A stretch of DNA of 64,000 nucleotides from Mycobacterium shimoidei (lineage in GTDB: Bacteria; Actinomycetota; Actinomycetes; Mycobacteriales; Mycobacteriaceae): the NCBI GenBank assembly GCA_002101905.1, contig LQPU01000032.1, positions 62,001 through 126,000 on the forward strand, in the 5' to 3' direction. Position numbers and translations under genes: made by a program. The notes under the pieces were generated by a model that saw nothing but the letters and a program-made list of their open reading frames with translations, made no database searches and was not told the DNA's origin. This document shows, piece by piece, positions 1 through 8,193 of this stretch; the stretch's first letter is position 1; each line of letters begins with the position of its first letter.

Positions 1-192
1 GCCCGGGGCCAAAACACGCGGTCCCCCGGCGCGCAGCTGTTCTGCCGGCACCCGGGCGGTTGTGTGCTGGTCAGCGCCCCGACACCCAGTCAATTTCCGC
101 GCCGATTGGAATGGCGCTATGATCGCGACCACAAAGGTGTTTGTGACTCATCTCACTGGGGGCGAATTGCACATGCAGACCGGGGTCATCCG

Positions 193-351
193 ATGACGAC
201 GCAGCCGCTCGGGCCACAGTCGGCACCGTCGTCGCCGCAGTGGTACGTCACCTCCCCGATATGCAATCGCTCCTACCTGCTCGCCGGGGTGCGGGCCGGC
301 CTGATCGCCTTGGTTTTGCTGGCGGCGCTCGCCGTCATCGTTCTGGTCTGA
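193..351 (+). CDS. small single-span membrane protein (possible)
   Basis: A 52-codon reading frame starts with ATG and ends 154 bases before sodA. The first half is Pro/Ser/Gln-rich and polar. The last ~25 residues form one hydrophobic helix (GLIALVLLAALAVIVLV), so the product would be a C-terminally anchored membrane peptide. I see only a weak purine stretch before the ATG. M. tuberculosis also has a small hypothetical gene just upstream of sodA, but I cannot show homology. The organised polar-then-hydrophobic layout argues for a real gene; the short length and lack of a family argue against. The frame stays open upstream of the ATG, but that part looks non-coding. Confidence 0.4.
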   Translation: MTTQPLGPQSAPSSPQWYVTSPICNRSYLLAGVRAGLIALVLLAALAVIVLV

Positions 352-505
352 ATTCGACGCCCGCCGCGTGCGCGCCCACCGCGCACGTTCTTGCGGCGCG
401 CGCAGTCATGGAGCAGGGTTGATCTGGTAAGTGACCACGCGGCGCAGCCCTTGCCCGTGAGTGCTAGAAGATAGGTCGTCAACGACCGCGTATGGAAGGA
501 GTCTC

Positions 506-1129
506 GTGGCTGAATACACTTTGCCGGACTTGGACTGGGACTACGGCGCGCTGGAGCCGCACATCTCGGGGCAAATAAATGAGCTTCACCACAGCAAACA
601 CCACGCCACATACGTCAAGGGAGCCAACGACGCCCTCGCCAAGCTCGAGGAGGCGCGCAGCAAGGACGACCACTCGTCGGTTTTGTTGAACGAAAAGAAC
701 CTGGCGTTCAACCTTGCCGGCCACGTCAACCACACGATCTGGTGGAAGAACCTGTCCCCCAACGGAGGTGACAAACCAACCGGCGAACTCGCCGCCGCCA
801 TCGACGACGCGTTCGGGTCGTTCGACAAGTTCCGCGCGCAGTTCCACGCGGCCGCGACCACTGTGCAGGGATCCGGCTGGGCGGCCCTCGGCTGGGACAA
901 TCTCGGTGAGAAGCTGCTGATATTCCAGGTCTACGACCACCAGTCCAACTTCCCCCTCGGCATCACTCCGCTGCTGCTGCTCGACATGTGGGAGCACGCC
1001 TTCTACTTGCAGTACAAGAACGTGAAGGTCGACTTCGCCAAGGCGTTCTGGAACGTCGTCAACTGGGAGGACGTCCAATCCCGCTACGCGGCGGCGACTT
1101 CCAAGACCAAGGGCCTCATCGCCGGCTGA
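506..1129 (+). CDS. sodA: superoxide dismutase, Fe/Mn family
   Basis: Converts superoxide to hydrogen peroxide and oxygen; mycobacterial SodA is found extracellularly although it lacks a signal peptide. The product is 207 residues, the usual length. Metal ligands fall at the expected places: His28 in the N-terminal helix, His76 in GHVNH, and Asp160 and His164 in DMWEHAFY. The GTG start was chosen because it gives the conserved N-terminus [13 protein letters not shown] and sits 5 bases after AAGGAG; a longer frame upstream has no family support. It is monocistronic, followed at once by a strong intrinsic terminator. A Mn2+-riboswitch-controlled transporter lies two genes downstream. The sequence alone does not settle whether Fe or Mn is bound. 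Confidence 0.98.
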   Translation: MAEYTLPDLDWDYGALEPHISGQINELHHSKHHATYVKGANDALAKLEEARSKDDHSSVLLNEKNLAFNLAGHVNHTIWWKNLSPNGGDKPTGELAAAIDDAFGSFDKFRAQFHAAATTVQGSGWAALGWDNLGEKLLIFQVYDHQSNFPLGITPLLLLDMWEHAFYLQYKNVKVDFAKAFWNVVNWEDVQSRYAAATSKTKGLIAG

Positions 1130-1145
1130 CTTCCAACCTTTGCCT

Positions 1146-1181
1146 CGGGGCGTCGCGCAAGCCGCGGCGCCCCGATTTTTT
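1146..1181 (+). terminator. rho-independent terminator of sodA
   Basis: A 12-base-pair stem (1146-1157 with 1163-1174, containing one T-G wobble) with a 5-base loop CAAGC is followed directly by A and six T. It starts 17 bases after the sodA stop codon. This is one of the few classical U-tract terminators in the window. Confidence 0.9.
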
Positions 1182-1324
1182 GGGGACCGTGCAGCCTGTC
1201 ATTGTTGCAGTTCGTGCCCGGTTGGCCGTGTCCACTTGCGGGTATCCCCAGCCTGACGCATCCTGAGTCCATCGACCCGTCGGCATATTGCCGGACGGCC
1301 GACCCGAGCAGTACGGAGGGTCAT

Positions 1325-1858
1325 ATGGACGTTGGGCCAAGCGGGGCTGTCGAAGTCGCCCCTTTCCATTCCCATGGCTCCTTGAAGGGATTCGTCATCT
1401 CCGGCCGTTGGCCTGATTCGACCAAGGAGTGGGCGCAGCTGCTGATGGTCGCCGTCAAGGTGGCCTCCTTGCCCGGGCTGCTCTCCACCACAACGGTATT
1501 TGGCGCTCGCGAGGAGCTGCCGGAATCTCCCGAGCCAGGCACCGTCGGACTGGTCCTGGCCGAGGGACCTGTCGTAGGCGAATCCGCAATTCCGCCAGGC
1601 TATTTCGCGGAACGCCAACCGCCCGCGTTGTTGATGCTGCACCCGCCTTCGGAGACGACGCCCTCATTGCCCGAATGCACTGGTGCCGCATCAGGATGCG
1701 TGTTGTTGCCCGGGCTGCCATATCTGGGCCTCGAGCACCGTGCCGCCTGGGTGGAAGCAGAAGCCGATGGCACCATCACCTCGATGGTGAGCCGGGTCGG
1801 GGTCGACCCGATCTCGCACCCGGACACTGCGATTCTCGCGATGTTGCTTGCCGCATAA
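1325..1858 (+). CDS. conserved mycobacterial hypothetical protein (Rv3847-like)
   Basis: Encodes 177 residues, the same length I recall for M. tuberculosis Rv3847, which also lies directly downstream of sodA. No domain, signal peptide or membrane segment is evident. The protein is Pro/Gly/Glu-rich with alternating short hydrophobic stretches, suggesting a small globular cytosolic protein. The start at 1325 was chosen for the good ribosome site GGAGGGT six bases upstream; the frame is open further upstream but without a ribosome site. The next gene has its own riboswitch leader, so this gene is probably transcribed alone. Function is unknown; the identification rests on position and length. 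Confidence 0.85.
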   Translation: MDVGPSGAVEVAPFHSHGSLKGFVISGRWPDSTKEWAQLLMVAVKVASLPGLLSTTTVFGAREELPESPEPGTVGLVLAEGPVVGESAIPPGYFAERQPPALLMLHPPSETTPSLPECTGAASGCVLLPGLPYLGLEHRAAWVEAEADGTITSMVSRVGVDPISHPDTAILAMLLAA

Positions 1859-1965
1859 GGCTTTTGCGGTAATCAAATCGACAAATACGGCTAGCCGAAA
1901 TCGTCGCGCACGCTGGTGCCTGGCGAACGTGACCGCTAGCCTGGGGTCGATTGTGCAAGCGGAAT

Positions 1966-2060
1966 TCGAAGGGGAGTAGCCCTCAATCGTCGGGTCGACA
2001 TACTGGCGAACAGCCCGGCCCGCGAACCATCCCGGCGTGGACGGTGGGCGAGACCTTCGA
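1966..2060 (+). promoter_or_regulatory. yybP-ykoY family (Mn2+) riboswitch
   Basis: The leader of the UPF0016 gene carries the two conserved signatures of the manganese-sensing yybP-ykoY class: GGGGAGTAGC at 1971-1980 and GGCGAGACC at 2047-2055. They are closed by a perfect 7-base-pair P1 stem, TCGAAGG (1966-1972) with CCTTCGA (2054-2060). The family is known to bind Mn2+ and turn on exporter genes. The aptamer ends about 50 bases before the ATG at 2114. I see no U-tract terminator after it, so control may be at translation or by Rho. The promoter should lie around 1900-1945. Confidence 0.88.
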
Positions 2061-2113
2061 CCCGATGTCCGACGAGCGGTCGTTCGTCGGCGACGCGTCG
2101 AAAGGTCACCAGC

Positions 2114-2800
2114 ATGCTCTCAGCCGCGCTCCTGAGTTTCGGGGTGGTGTTTCTCGCCGAGCTCGGCGATCGGTCGCAGCTGATCACCATGACCTACGCC
2201 CTGCGCTACCGGTGGTGGGTGGTGCTGACCGGCGTGGGCATCGCGGCCAGCGTGGCGCACGGGATTTCGGTGGCTATCGGGCACTTCCTGGGCCTGACGC
2301 TGCCCGCCGAGCCGATGGCATTCGCCGCCGCGATCGCGTTCTTGGTCTTCGCGGTGTGGAGTTGGCGGGAGGGCACCAGCGCAGGCGACGACGTGCGGCC
2401 CGTCCGAGAGCCACGGTTTGCGCTGCTCGCGGTGGTGTCGTCGTTTCTGCTTGCCGAGTTGGGTGACAAGACGACGCTGGCCACGGTCGCGCTGGCCAGC
2501 GACCGGGACTGGGTCGGCGTGTGGATCGGCACCACCGTGGCGATGATCGTCGCGGACGGCTTGGCCATCGCGGTGGGAATTCTGCTGCATCGCCGACTGC
2601 CCCAAGGCCTGCTGCACGTGCTGGCCAGTCTGCTGTTCCTGTCGTTCGGTTTGTGGATGTTGTTCGACGGCGCCTTGGGCCTGCGGTGGGTCGCGGTCGG
2701 CGCGGTCGCGGCGACGGCGCTGGGCGCGGCGGTGGTGCGGTATACCCGCCGCACGCCCGCTGAAGCCGCCGTCGCACAGGCTTCGCACGGCGTCGTCTAA
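2114..2800 (+). CDS. UPF0016/Gdt1-family transporter, probable Mn2+ exporter
   Basis: An integral membrane protein of 228 residues with six to seven predicted helices. It carries the two diagnostic repeats of the family: ELGDRSQ near residue 16 and ELGDKTT near residue 115, each inside a helix at the start of one half. Family members (yeast Gdt1, human TMEM165, bacterial MneA-type proteins) exchange Mn2+ or Ca2+ against protons. The Mn2+ riboswitch directly upstream supports Mn2+ export here. The ATG is preceded by AAAGG. It corresponds by position to M. tuberculosis Rv3848. Substrate is inferred from family and riboswitch. Confidence 0.9.
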   Translation: MLSAALLSFGVVFLAELGDRSQLITMTYALRYRWWVVLTGVGIAASVAHGISVAIGHFLGLTLPAEPMAFAAAIAFLVFAVWSWREGTSAGDDVRPVREPRFALLAVVSSFLLAELGDKTTLATVALASDRDWVGVWIGTTVAMIVADGLAIAVGILLHRRLPQGLLHVLASLLFLSFGLWMLFDGALGLRWVAVGAVAATALGAAVVRYTRRTPAEAAVAQASHGVV

Positions 2801-3134
2801 GGCCCGTTACAGCCCGGGCAGCAAAGCGCCATATCGAGCCGTCGCCGGCGTCAGTTTGTTGCCCAGCGGCGGCTCGTCGCGCCCGAGGAGGCCACTCGCC
2901 GCATTCAGCTGCGCAGACAGCGACCGACGCTGCCACAATTCGCTTGGTGCATCTTGTAAAAACGCTGCATGACGCGCGCGTCGTGCGTTGAAGATGTTGC
3001 GTTTGACGACTGTGGACGCCAGTACCAATTTCGTCCGGGTTTGCACTTGGTTGACGCGATAACTGTCGCTACGATGATCAGCAAATACGTGCCTGGAGCC
3101 TATCGTCCTGCCAAAACTGGTGGAGGTCATATTG
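2801..3134 (+). other. intergenic region before espR
   Basis: About 330 bases without a credible gene on either strand. espR in M. tuberculosis is known for a long upstream control region bound by PhoP and other regulators, and this space probably plays that role. Two TTGAC(G) matches near 3008 and 3053 could be -35 elements, but I cannot pair either with a convincing -10 at normal spacing. Confidence 0.45.
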
Positions 3135-3533
3135 ATGAGCACGACGTTCGCTGCCCGCCTGAACCGCCTGTTCGAAACGGTCTACCCGCCGGGGCGGGGA
3201 CCGCACACCTCCGCTGAGGTGATCGCGGCGCTCAAAGCGGAAGGCATCACGATGTCGGCTCCCTACCTGTCGCAGCTGCGCTCCGGCAACCGCACGAACC
3301 CGTCAGCAGCAACCATGGCGGCGCTGGCGAATTTCTTCCGCATCAAGCCCGCCTACTTCACCGACGACGAGTACTACGAGAAGCTGAACAAGGAACTGAC
3401 GTGGATGGCCGCGATGCGCGACGAGAACCTTCGCCGTATTGCGTTGCGCGCCAAGGGTTTGTCACCCGAAGCCCAGCAAGACATCTTAGAGCGGGTAGAG
3501 GAGCTGCGCCGCAAGGAACACCTGGACGCCTAG
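3135..3533 (+). CDS. espR: nucleoid-associated regulator EspR
   Basis: EspR is a dimeric DNA-binding protein that in M. tuberculosis activates espACD and binds many sites near cell-wall and ESX genes. The product is 132 residues, identical in length to M. tuberculosis EspR. The N-terminal helix-turn-helix includes MSAPYLSQLRSGNRTNPS, and the C-terminal dimerisation helices follow TDDEYYEKL. Start ATG is placed 7 bases after GGAGGT; an in-frame ATG 15 bases earlier has no ribosome site. It stands alone after a long control region. In this genome it lies tens of kilobases from the ESX-2 and ESX-1 loci. Confidence 0.97.
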   Translation: MSTTFAARLNRLFETVYPPGRGPHTSAEVIAALKAEGITMSAPYLSQLRSGNRTNPSAATMAALANFFRIKPAYFTDDEYYEKLNKELTWMAAMRDENLRRIALRAKGLSPEAQQDILERVEELRRKEHLDA

Positions 3534-3630
3534 CCTGACGAAAGAACGGCACCGAGTTCCGATTAGGGTTGGCACATTGATCGCGCACATGTAGCGCGAT
3601 GGTCAGCGAGATACCGAAGAGGCGGCCGGG

Positions 3631-4287
3631 ATGGGGTTGTTCCGCAAGCGAAAAAGCCGCGCGACGCGTCGTGCCGAGGCCCGTGCGATCAAGGCCCGCG
3701 CCAAGCTCGAGGCGAAGCTGGCCGCCAAGAATGAGGCCCGTCGCGCCAAGGCCGCGCAGCGTGCCGAAACCAAAGCGCTCAAAGCGCAGCTGAAAGCTCA
3801 ACGAGACAGCGAGCGGGCGGCCCTGAAAGCGGCCGAGGCTGAACTCAAAGCAGCACGCGAGGGCAAACTGTTGTCTCCCACCAGGATTCGCCGAGCGCTG
3901 ACGGTGTCACGACTTCTCGCGCCGATTGTGGTGCCGGTGGTCTACCGGGCAGCGATGGCCGCGCGCGGCTTGCTGGACCAACGCCGCGCCGACCAGCTCG
4001 GCGTTCCGCTCGCCCAGATCGGTCAATTCTCCGGCCACGGCGGCCGGCTGTCAGCGCGCATCGCCGGGGCCGAGCAGTCGCTGCAGGCCGTGCAGCAGAA
4101 AAAACCCAAGGACGCCGAGACCAAGCAATTCGTGGCGGCGATCTCCGAACGGCTCACCGACTTGTCGGCAGCAGTCACCGCGGCGGAAAACATGCCCGCG
4201 CCGCGGCGCCGGGCCGCCCACGCCGCGATCGCCAGGCAACTCGACGGGATCGACGCCGACCTGATGGCCCGGCTCGGGCTGGACTGA
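3631..4287 (+). CDS. Ala/Lys-rich coiled-coil protein (Rv3850-like)
   Basis: Encodes 218 residues. The first ~80 are highly charged and Ala/Lys/Arg-rich with heptad-like spacing, predicted to be a long coiled coil or basic helix. A hydrophobic stretch around residues 90-112 (LLAPIVVPVVYRAAMAARG) may be membrane-associated. The rest is helical. Position and length match M. tuberculosis Rv3850, a conserved protein without assigned function. GAGGCGG precedes the ATG. The next gene starts two bases after the stop, so the two are probably cotranscribed. The basic N-terminus and the hns neighbour hint at nucleic-acid or envelope association, but this is inference. Confidence 0.85.
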   Translation: MGLFRKRKSRATRRAEARAIKARAKLEAKLAAKNEARRAKAAQRAETKALKAQLKAQRDSERAALKAAEAELKAAREGKLLSPTRIRRALTVSRLLAPIVVPVVYRAAMAARGLLDQRRADQLGVPLAQIGQFSGHGGRLSARIAGAEQSLQAVQQKKPKDAETKQFVAAISERLTDLSAAVTAAENMPAPRRRAAHAAIARQLDGIDADLMARLGLD

Positions 4288-4289
4288 CG

Positions 4290-4802
4290 ATGCTGCTGCA
4301 CAGACTGGTGGCGACGGGTTTACTGCTGTTGGGGTTGGCATGCGCCGGCACGGCGACCGCCGGGACGGTCGGTGCGCACGCCGTGCGGGTCGCAACCACG
4401 CCGGCGGAGGGCGCCGTCGTCGAGAAAGGCCCGGAACAGGTCAGCGCGACGTTCAACGAGCCGCTGCAACCCGCGTTCGCGGCCATGACCGTCGTCGGGC
4501 CGGACGGCAATCTCTGGTCGTCGGGCAAACCTCAGGTTGCGGGTGCAGTTATCAGCGTCGGACTGCGGCCGCTGGGACCGGCCGGCACCTACACGGTGAA
4601 CTACCGCGTCACGTCGGCGGACGGGCACGTGGTGACGGGCTCGTGGTCGTTTCAGCTCGCAGTGCCCGGCACCGGTCAGCCCGGGCCCGGCGCCCACACC
4701 GGTGGGGCCGGCGGCGACGGCGTGCCCATCTGGCCGTTCGTGGCCGGCGCGGTGGTGCTGGTCGGCGCCGGGGCATTCTGGGCGGTCCGCCAGCAGTCTT
4801 AG
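4290..4802 (+). CDS. exported CopC-domain protein with C-terminal membrane anchor
   Basis: Encodes 170 residues: an N-terminal signal peptide (residues ~1-29, cleavage before AHAVRVATTPAEG), a CopC/YcnI-like beta-sandwich of about 95 residues, a Gly/Pro linker, and one C-terminal hydrophobic helix. The His right after the predicted cleavage site and the late motif DGHVVTGSW are typical copper-binding features of CopC proteins, which act outside the membrane in copper handling. It starts two bases after the preceding stop. M. tuberculosis Rv3851 sits at this position but, as I recall it, is shorter; this copy looks full length. Copper binding is a family-based inference. Confidence 0.82.
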   Translation: MLLHRLVATGLLLLGLACAGTATAGTVGAHAVRVATTPAEGAVVEKGPEQVSATFNEPLQPAFAAMTVVGPDGNLWSSGKPQVAGAVISVGLRPLGPAGTYTVNYRVTSADGHVVTGSWSFQLAVPGTGQPGPGAHTGGAGGDGVPIWPFVAGAVVLVGAGAFWAVRQQS

Positions 4803-4891
4803 CTATCGCCCAGAAGGGTGGCCCGATCACCCTGGCATGATGGGGTTCATCCGCCGGCGTCCGCGACGAGAAACTGCAAAGGAGCTCCGAC

Positions 4892-5437
4892 ATGGCAGAC
4901 CCGCAGGACCAACCGGACCACCCAGCCGACGTCGCGCCTGAACATGCCCCCGGCGCTGGACCGACCCCGCCCGCATCACCCGCACCCGCGGCGGACAACG
5001 CGGCGCCGCCGGCACCGCCGGCCGACCAACCACCGCCACCGCCTGCGGAGTCGGAGAAGCCGGCGAAGAAGGCCCAAAAACCACCGGCCAAAAAGACGGC
5101 CGCGAAGGCCGCCAAGAAGGCACCTGCCAAAGCCGCCAAGAAGGCCCATAAAGCACCGGCCAAAAAGGCACCGGCTAAAAAGACGGCCGCCAAGAAGGCG
5201 CCTGCCAAGAAAGCCGCGCCCGGTGTCGCCAAGCAGGCCGCCACCAACGGCCAGCCCTCTGCCGGAGCGAAAGAGGCAGCGGCACAAGCGAAGTCAGCCG
5301 TGGACGCGGCCAAGAACCCGGTGGCCGGCGGGACTGAGTCACCCGCCGAGCGCTTCGGAGTGCCGGTTGCGGTGATCGTCGCGCTCAGCCTGCTGGCGTT
5401 GCTGCTGGCGCGACAACTGCGCCAGCGCGGCCGCTGA
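4892..5437 (+). CDS. hns: Lys/Ala/Pro-rich nucleoid-type protein Hns
   Basis: Encodes 181 residues. Residues ~1-50 are acidic and Pro-rich. Residues ~50-115 are made of repeated PAKKA/AKKA units, as in eukaryotic H1-like tails. A single hydrophobic helix near the C-terminus ([15 protein letters not shown]) is followed by Arg residues. Position matches M. tuberculosis Rv3852, which is also membrane-anchored but, as I recall, shorter (~134 residues), so this copy has a longer Pro-rich head and repeat block. The ATG follows AAAGGAG at good spacing. rraA begins two bases after the stop. The lysine repeats suggest DNA binding at the membrane; a true silencing role is not shown. Confidence 0.85.
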   Translation: MADPQDQPDHPADVAPEHAPGAGPTPPASPAPAADNAAPPAPPADQPPPPPAESEKPAKKAQKPPAKKTAAKAAKKAPAKAAKKAHKAPAKKAPAKKTAAKKAPAKKAAPGVAKQAATNGQPSAGAKEAAAQAKSAVDAAKNPVAGGTESPAERFGVPVAVIVALSLLALLLARQLRQRGR

Positions 5438-5439
5438 CT

Positions 5440-5925
5440 GTGACGGTGACTTTCCGGCCGACCGCCGACCTGGTCGACGAGATCGGGCCCGATGTTCGCA
5501 GCTGCGACGTCCAATTCCGGCAGTTCGGTGCGCGCTCGCAATTCGCCGGTCCGATCAGCACCGTGCGTTGCTTCGAAGACAACGCGCTGTTGAAGTCGGT
5601 GCTCTCGGAGCCGGGCGAAGGCAAGGTGCTGGTGGTCGACGGCGCGGGGTCGCTGCACGCCGCCCTGGTCGGTGACGTCATCGCCGAACTGGCCCGCTCC
5701 AACGGCTGGGCCGGCTTGGTGGTGTATGGCGCTGTTCGGGACGCAGCGGCGCTACGCCGCATCGACATCGGCATCAAGGCGCTGGGCACCAATCCCCGCA
5801 AGAGCACGAAAACCGGTGCCGGCGAACGTGACGTCGAACTCATCCTGGGCGGTGTCACTTTCGTACCCGGCGAGATCGCCCACAGCGACGACGACGGCAT
5901 CGTCGTCGTCGCCGCGGACCGTTAG
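5440..5925 (+). CDS. rraA: RraA-family protein (regulator of ribonuclease activity A)
   Basis: Encodes 161 residues spanning the whole RraA fold, once misnamed MenG. The glycine-rich core [19 protein letters not shown] and the following [13 protein letters not shown] are diagnostic. In E. coli RraA inhibits RNase E; other relatives are aldolases. Actinobacterial members such as Rv3853 have no established partner. The GTG start lies two bases after the hns stop, giving a translationally linked hns-rraA pair. It converges with ethA 46 bases away across a GC-rich hairpin. Confidence 0.9.
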   Translation: MTVTFRPTADLVDEIGPDVRSCDVQFRQFGARSQFAGPISTVRCFEDNALLKSVLSEPGEGKVLVVDGAGSLHAALVGDVIAELARSNGWAGLVVYGAVRDAAALRRIDIGIKALGTNPRKSTKTGAGERDVELILGGVTFVPGEIAHSDDDGIVVVAADR

Positions 5926-5958
5926 GCTGCCACCGCCGCGCGGCCCTATGGTGGCGGC
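5926..5958. terminator. GC-rich hairpin between convergent rraA and ethA
   Basis: GCTGCCACC (5926-5934) can pair with GGTGGCGGC (5950-5958), with one wobble, around a 15-base loop. There is no T-run, so it would be an imperfect bidirectional terminator of the kind common in high-GC genomes. Confidence 0.3.
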
Positions 5959-5971
5959 CCGCCGCGCCCGG

Positions 5972-7444
5972 CTACGCCGCGCTTGCGACCGCCACGTGCT
6001 TGCTGAAGTGCAGCGCCTTGTCGTCGACCCGGCCACGCCGGATCAGGCGCAGGTCCAGCAGGTAGTTCTGCTTGAGCCGCCAGGGCGCCACCGCGCCCGC
6101 TTTGGGCAGGTAGTCCAGTGCCCGCAACACGTATCCCGGGGTGAAGTCCATCAGCGGACGCTCGTCCACCGCGTCGCCGGGGTGTTCGGGGACCACGGTG
6201 TCGTAGCCGTGCGAGTCCATGTAATTGAGCACACGGCAGACGAACTCGGACACCAGGTCGGCCTTGAGCGTCCATGACGCGTTGGTGTAACCGATGGTGA
6301 AGGCCATGTTCGGCATGCCGGTCAGCATCATGCCCTTGTAGGCCATGGTTTCGCGAAGTTCGACCGTCGTGCCGTTGCGCCGAATCTGCGCGCCACCGAA
6401 CAGTTGCAGGTTCAAACCCGTTGCGGTGATGATGATGTCGGCGTGCAACTCCTCACCTGAGGTCAGCCGGATGCCGGTCTTGGTGAACCGGTCGATGGTG
6501 TCGGTGACGACGTCGGCCTGACCGTGGCGGATCGCGCGGAACAGATCACCGTTGGGCGCCAGACACAATCGCTGGTCCCAGACCTTGTAGCGCGGGCCGA
6601 AGTGCTTCTCGACGTCGTAGCCCTCCGGCAACCGCCGCTTGGCCATCGTCATCAGGGTCTTGCGCATGTAGTTGGGGAAGCGCCGCGAAAGCTGGTACTG
6701 GATGGTGCTGAAGGCGATGGCCTTCCACCGGTTCACCACATGCGCGGCTTTGTCCGGAAGCAGCCGGTTCGCGCGCTCGGCGATCGGATCGACCTCGGGC
6801 AGCGAACCGATGTAGGTCGGTGAGCGCTGCAGCATGGTCACGTGCCCGGCGCCGGAGTTCACCAACGCCGGGATCAGAGTCACCGCCGTCGCCCCGGACC
6901 CGATCACGACAACGCGCTTGCCCGCGTAGTCCAAATCTTCCGGCCAGTGCTGCGGATGGACGATCGTGCCCTCGAAATCCTGCATGCCTTCGAAGGCCGG
7001 CAAATAACCCTCGTCGTAGTTGTAGTAGCCGCTGCAGGCGAAAAGGAACGTGCAACTGATCTGACTCTGTTGGCCGTCACGCTCGACGGTGAGCTTCCAG
7101 TGGTTCTCGGCGTCGGACCAATCGGCGGCGACCACCTTGGTGCGGTAGCGGATGTGGCGGTCGATGCCGTTCTCCTCCGCGGCCTCCTTGATGTAGGCCT
7201 TGATCGACGCGCCGTCGGCGATCGATTTGGCCGAGCGCCACGGCTTGAACCGGAAACCCAGCGTGAACATGTCCGAGTCGGACCGGATGCCTGGGTATTT
7301 GAACAGATCCCAGGTGCCGCCGAGATCGTCGCGGCGCTCGAGAATGGCGTAGCTCTTGTTCGGGCAGCGGTCTTGCAGATGCCAGGCCGCACTGATGCCG
7401 GAGATGCCGGCTCCGACGATGACCACGTCAATGTGTTCAGTCAT
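5972..7444 (-). CDS. ethA: FAD-containing Baeyer-Villiger monooxygenase EthA
   Basis: Encodes 490 residues, one more than M. tuberculosis EthA. An N-terminal FAD-binding Rossmann motif (VIVGAGISGISAAWHL), the Baeyer-Villiger signature FEGTIVHPQHWP near residue 160, a second dinucleotide motif (VVIGSGATAVTL) for NADPH, and ATG at the third nucleotide-binding strand are all present. The enzyme inserts oxygen next to ketones and, in M. tuberculosis, activates ethionamide and related thioamides. It is divergent from ethR with a shared 76-base control region. I see no truncation or loss of key residues. Confidence 0.97.
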   Translation of the reverse strand: MTEHIDVVIVGAGISGISAAWHLQDRCPNKSYAILERRDDLGGTWDLFKYPGIRSDSDMFTLGFRFKPWRSAKSIADGASIKAYIKEAAEENGIDRHIRYRTKVVAADWSDAENHWKLTVERDGQQSQISCTFLFACSGYYNYDEGYLPAFEGMQDFEGTIVHPQHWPEDLDYAGKRVVVIGSGATAVTLIPALVNSGAGHVTMLQRSPTYIGSLPEVDPIAERANRLLPDKAAHVVNRWKAIAFSTIQYQLSRRFPNYMRKTLMTMAKRRLPEGYDVEKHFGPRYKVWDQRLCLAPNGDLFRAIRHGQADVVTDTIDRFTKTGIRLTSGEELHADIIITATGLNLQLFGGAQIRRNGTTVELRETMAYKGMMLTGMPNMAFTIGYTNASWTLKADLVSEFVCRVLNYMDSHGYDTVVPEHPGDAVDERPLMDFTPGYVLRALDYLPKAGAVAPWRLKQNYLLDLRLIRRGRVDDKALHFSKHVAVASAA

Positions 7445-7449
7445 GCCGC

Positions 7450-7510
7450 CACGTTATCAACGCGGTGTCGAGTCAGTCAACATAGTGTTGAATCTTTCGA
7501 CATCGTGTAA
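7450..7510. promoter_or_regulatory. EthR operator in the ethA-ethR intergenic region
   Basis: The 76-base gap contains a ladder of short half-sites alternating in direction: TATCAACG (7455-7462), GTGTCGAG (7465-7472), GTCAACA (7476-7482), GTGTTGAA (7485-7492) and TCGACAT (7497-7503). This closely follows the M. tuberculosis EthR operator as I remember it, an unusually long site that binds an EthR octamer. It overlaps the promoters of both genes, so EthR should repress ethA and itself. Confidence 0.8.
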
Positions 7511-7520
7511 AGTAACCGTC

Positions 7521-8162
7521 GTGACTGCCGCTGTTCCTACCCACGCTTCCCGGGGCCGGCGCGCCTCGCGTCCCTCGGGAGACGAGCGCGAACAGGCGAT
7601 CCTCGCCACCGCCGAGCGGCTGCTGGACGAACGCTCCTTCGCCGACATTTCCGTCGACGACCTCGCCAAAGGCGCTGGGCTTTCCCGGCCGACGTTCTAC
7701 TTCTATTTCAAGTCCAAAGAGGCGGTCCTGCTGTCGCTGCTCGAACCGCTGATCGCGCGGGTCGATTCGGAGTTCGACGGTGCGATACAACGCCTGCCGG
7801 AGGATCCGCGCCGGGTGTGGCGCAATGGCATCAAGGCGTTCTTCACGGCATTCAGCTCGCACCGTGCGATGGCCCGGGCGGGAACCGAGGCGCTGGCCAC
7901 CAGCTCCGAGTTTCGAGCGGTGTGGTCGGGCTTCATGCAAAAGTGGATCGACCAGACCGCGGCCATGATCAGCGCCGAACGAGCGCGCGGCGCCGCGCCC
8001 GACACCATCCCGGCCACAGACCTCGCCACCTCGTTGAACCAGATGAACGAGCGCACCATGATGGCCACGCTGTCCGCCGAGACGCCCGCGCTCGTCGAGG
8101 ACCACGTCGTCGATACCCTCACCCACATCTGGGTGACCAGCATCTACGGCGAAGCCAGCTAA
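7521..8162 (+). CDS. ethR: TetR-family repressor EthR
   Basis: Encodes 213 residues. The N-terminal TetR helix-turn-helix (ISVDDLAKGAGLSRPTFYFY, about residues 45-64) is almost identical to M. tuberculosis EthR, and the C-terminus ends THIWVTSIYGEAS, also characteristic. The C-terminal ligand-binding pocket is rich in Trp and Phe. The GTG start follows the operator; an in-frame extension upstream crosses the operator and is not coding. It is divergent from ethA and represses it. The dinB-type gene begins ~30 bases downstream behind its own SOS box. Confidence 0.95.
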   Translation: MTAAVPTHASRGRRASRPSGDEREQAILATAERLLDERSFADISVDDLAKGAGLSRPTFYFYFKSKEAVLLSLLEPLIARVDSEFDGAIQRLPEDPRRVWRNGIKAFFTAFSSHRAMARAGTEALATSSEFRAVWSGFMQKWIDQTAAMISAERARGAAPDTIPATDLATSLNQMNERTMMATLSAETPALVEDHVVDTLTHIWVTSIYGEAS

Positions 8163-8179
8163 AGCGTCGCACCGCTATG

Positions 8180-8193
8180 CGAACATATGTTCG
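8180..8193. promoter_or_regulatory. LexA (SOS) box in front of the Y-family polymerase gene
   Basis: CGAACATATGTTCG is a perfect 14-base palindrome that fits the mycobacterial/Gram-positive LexA consensus CGAAC-N4-GTTCG. It lies 18 bases after the ethR stop and covers the most upstream ATG (8187). The promoter and a leaderless start at or just after the box are therefore likely. Confidence 0.75.

Noticed and set aside
4609..5658. Long open frame on minus opposite hns and the CopC gene
   Set aside because: It is the antisense of Lys/Ala/Pro repeats (codons AAG/GCC read back as Leu/Gly/Ala). The plus-strand genes have ribosome sites, domains and conserved order.
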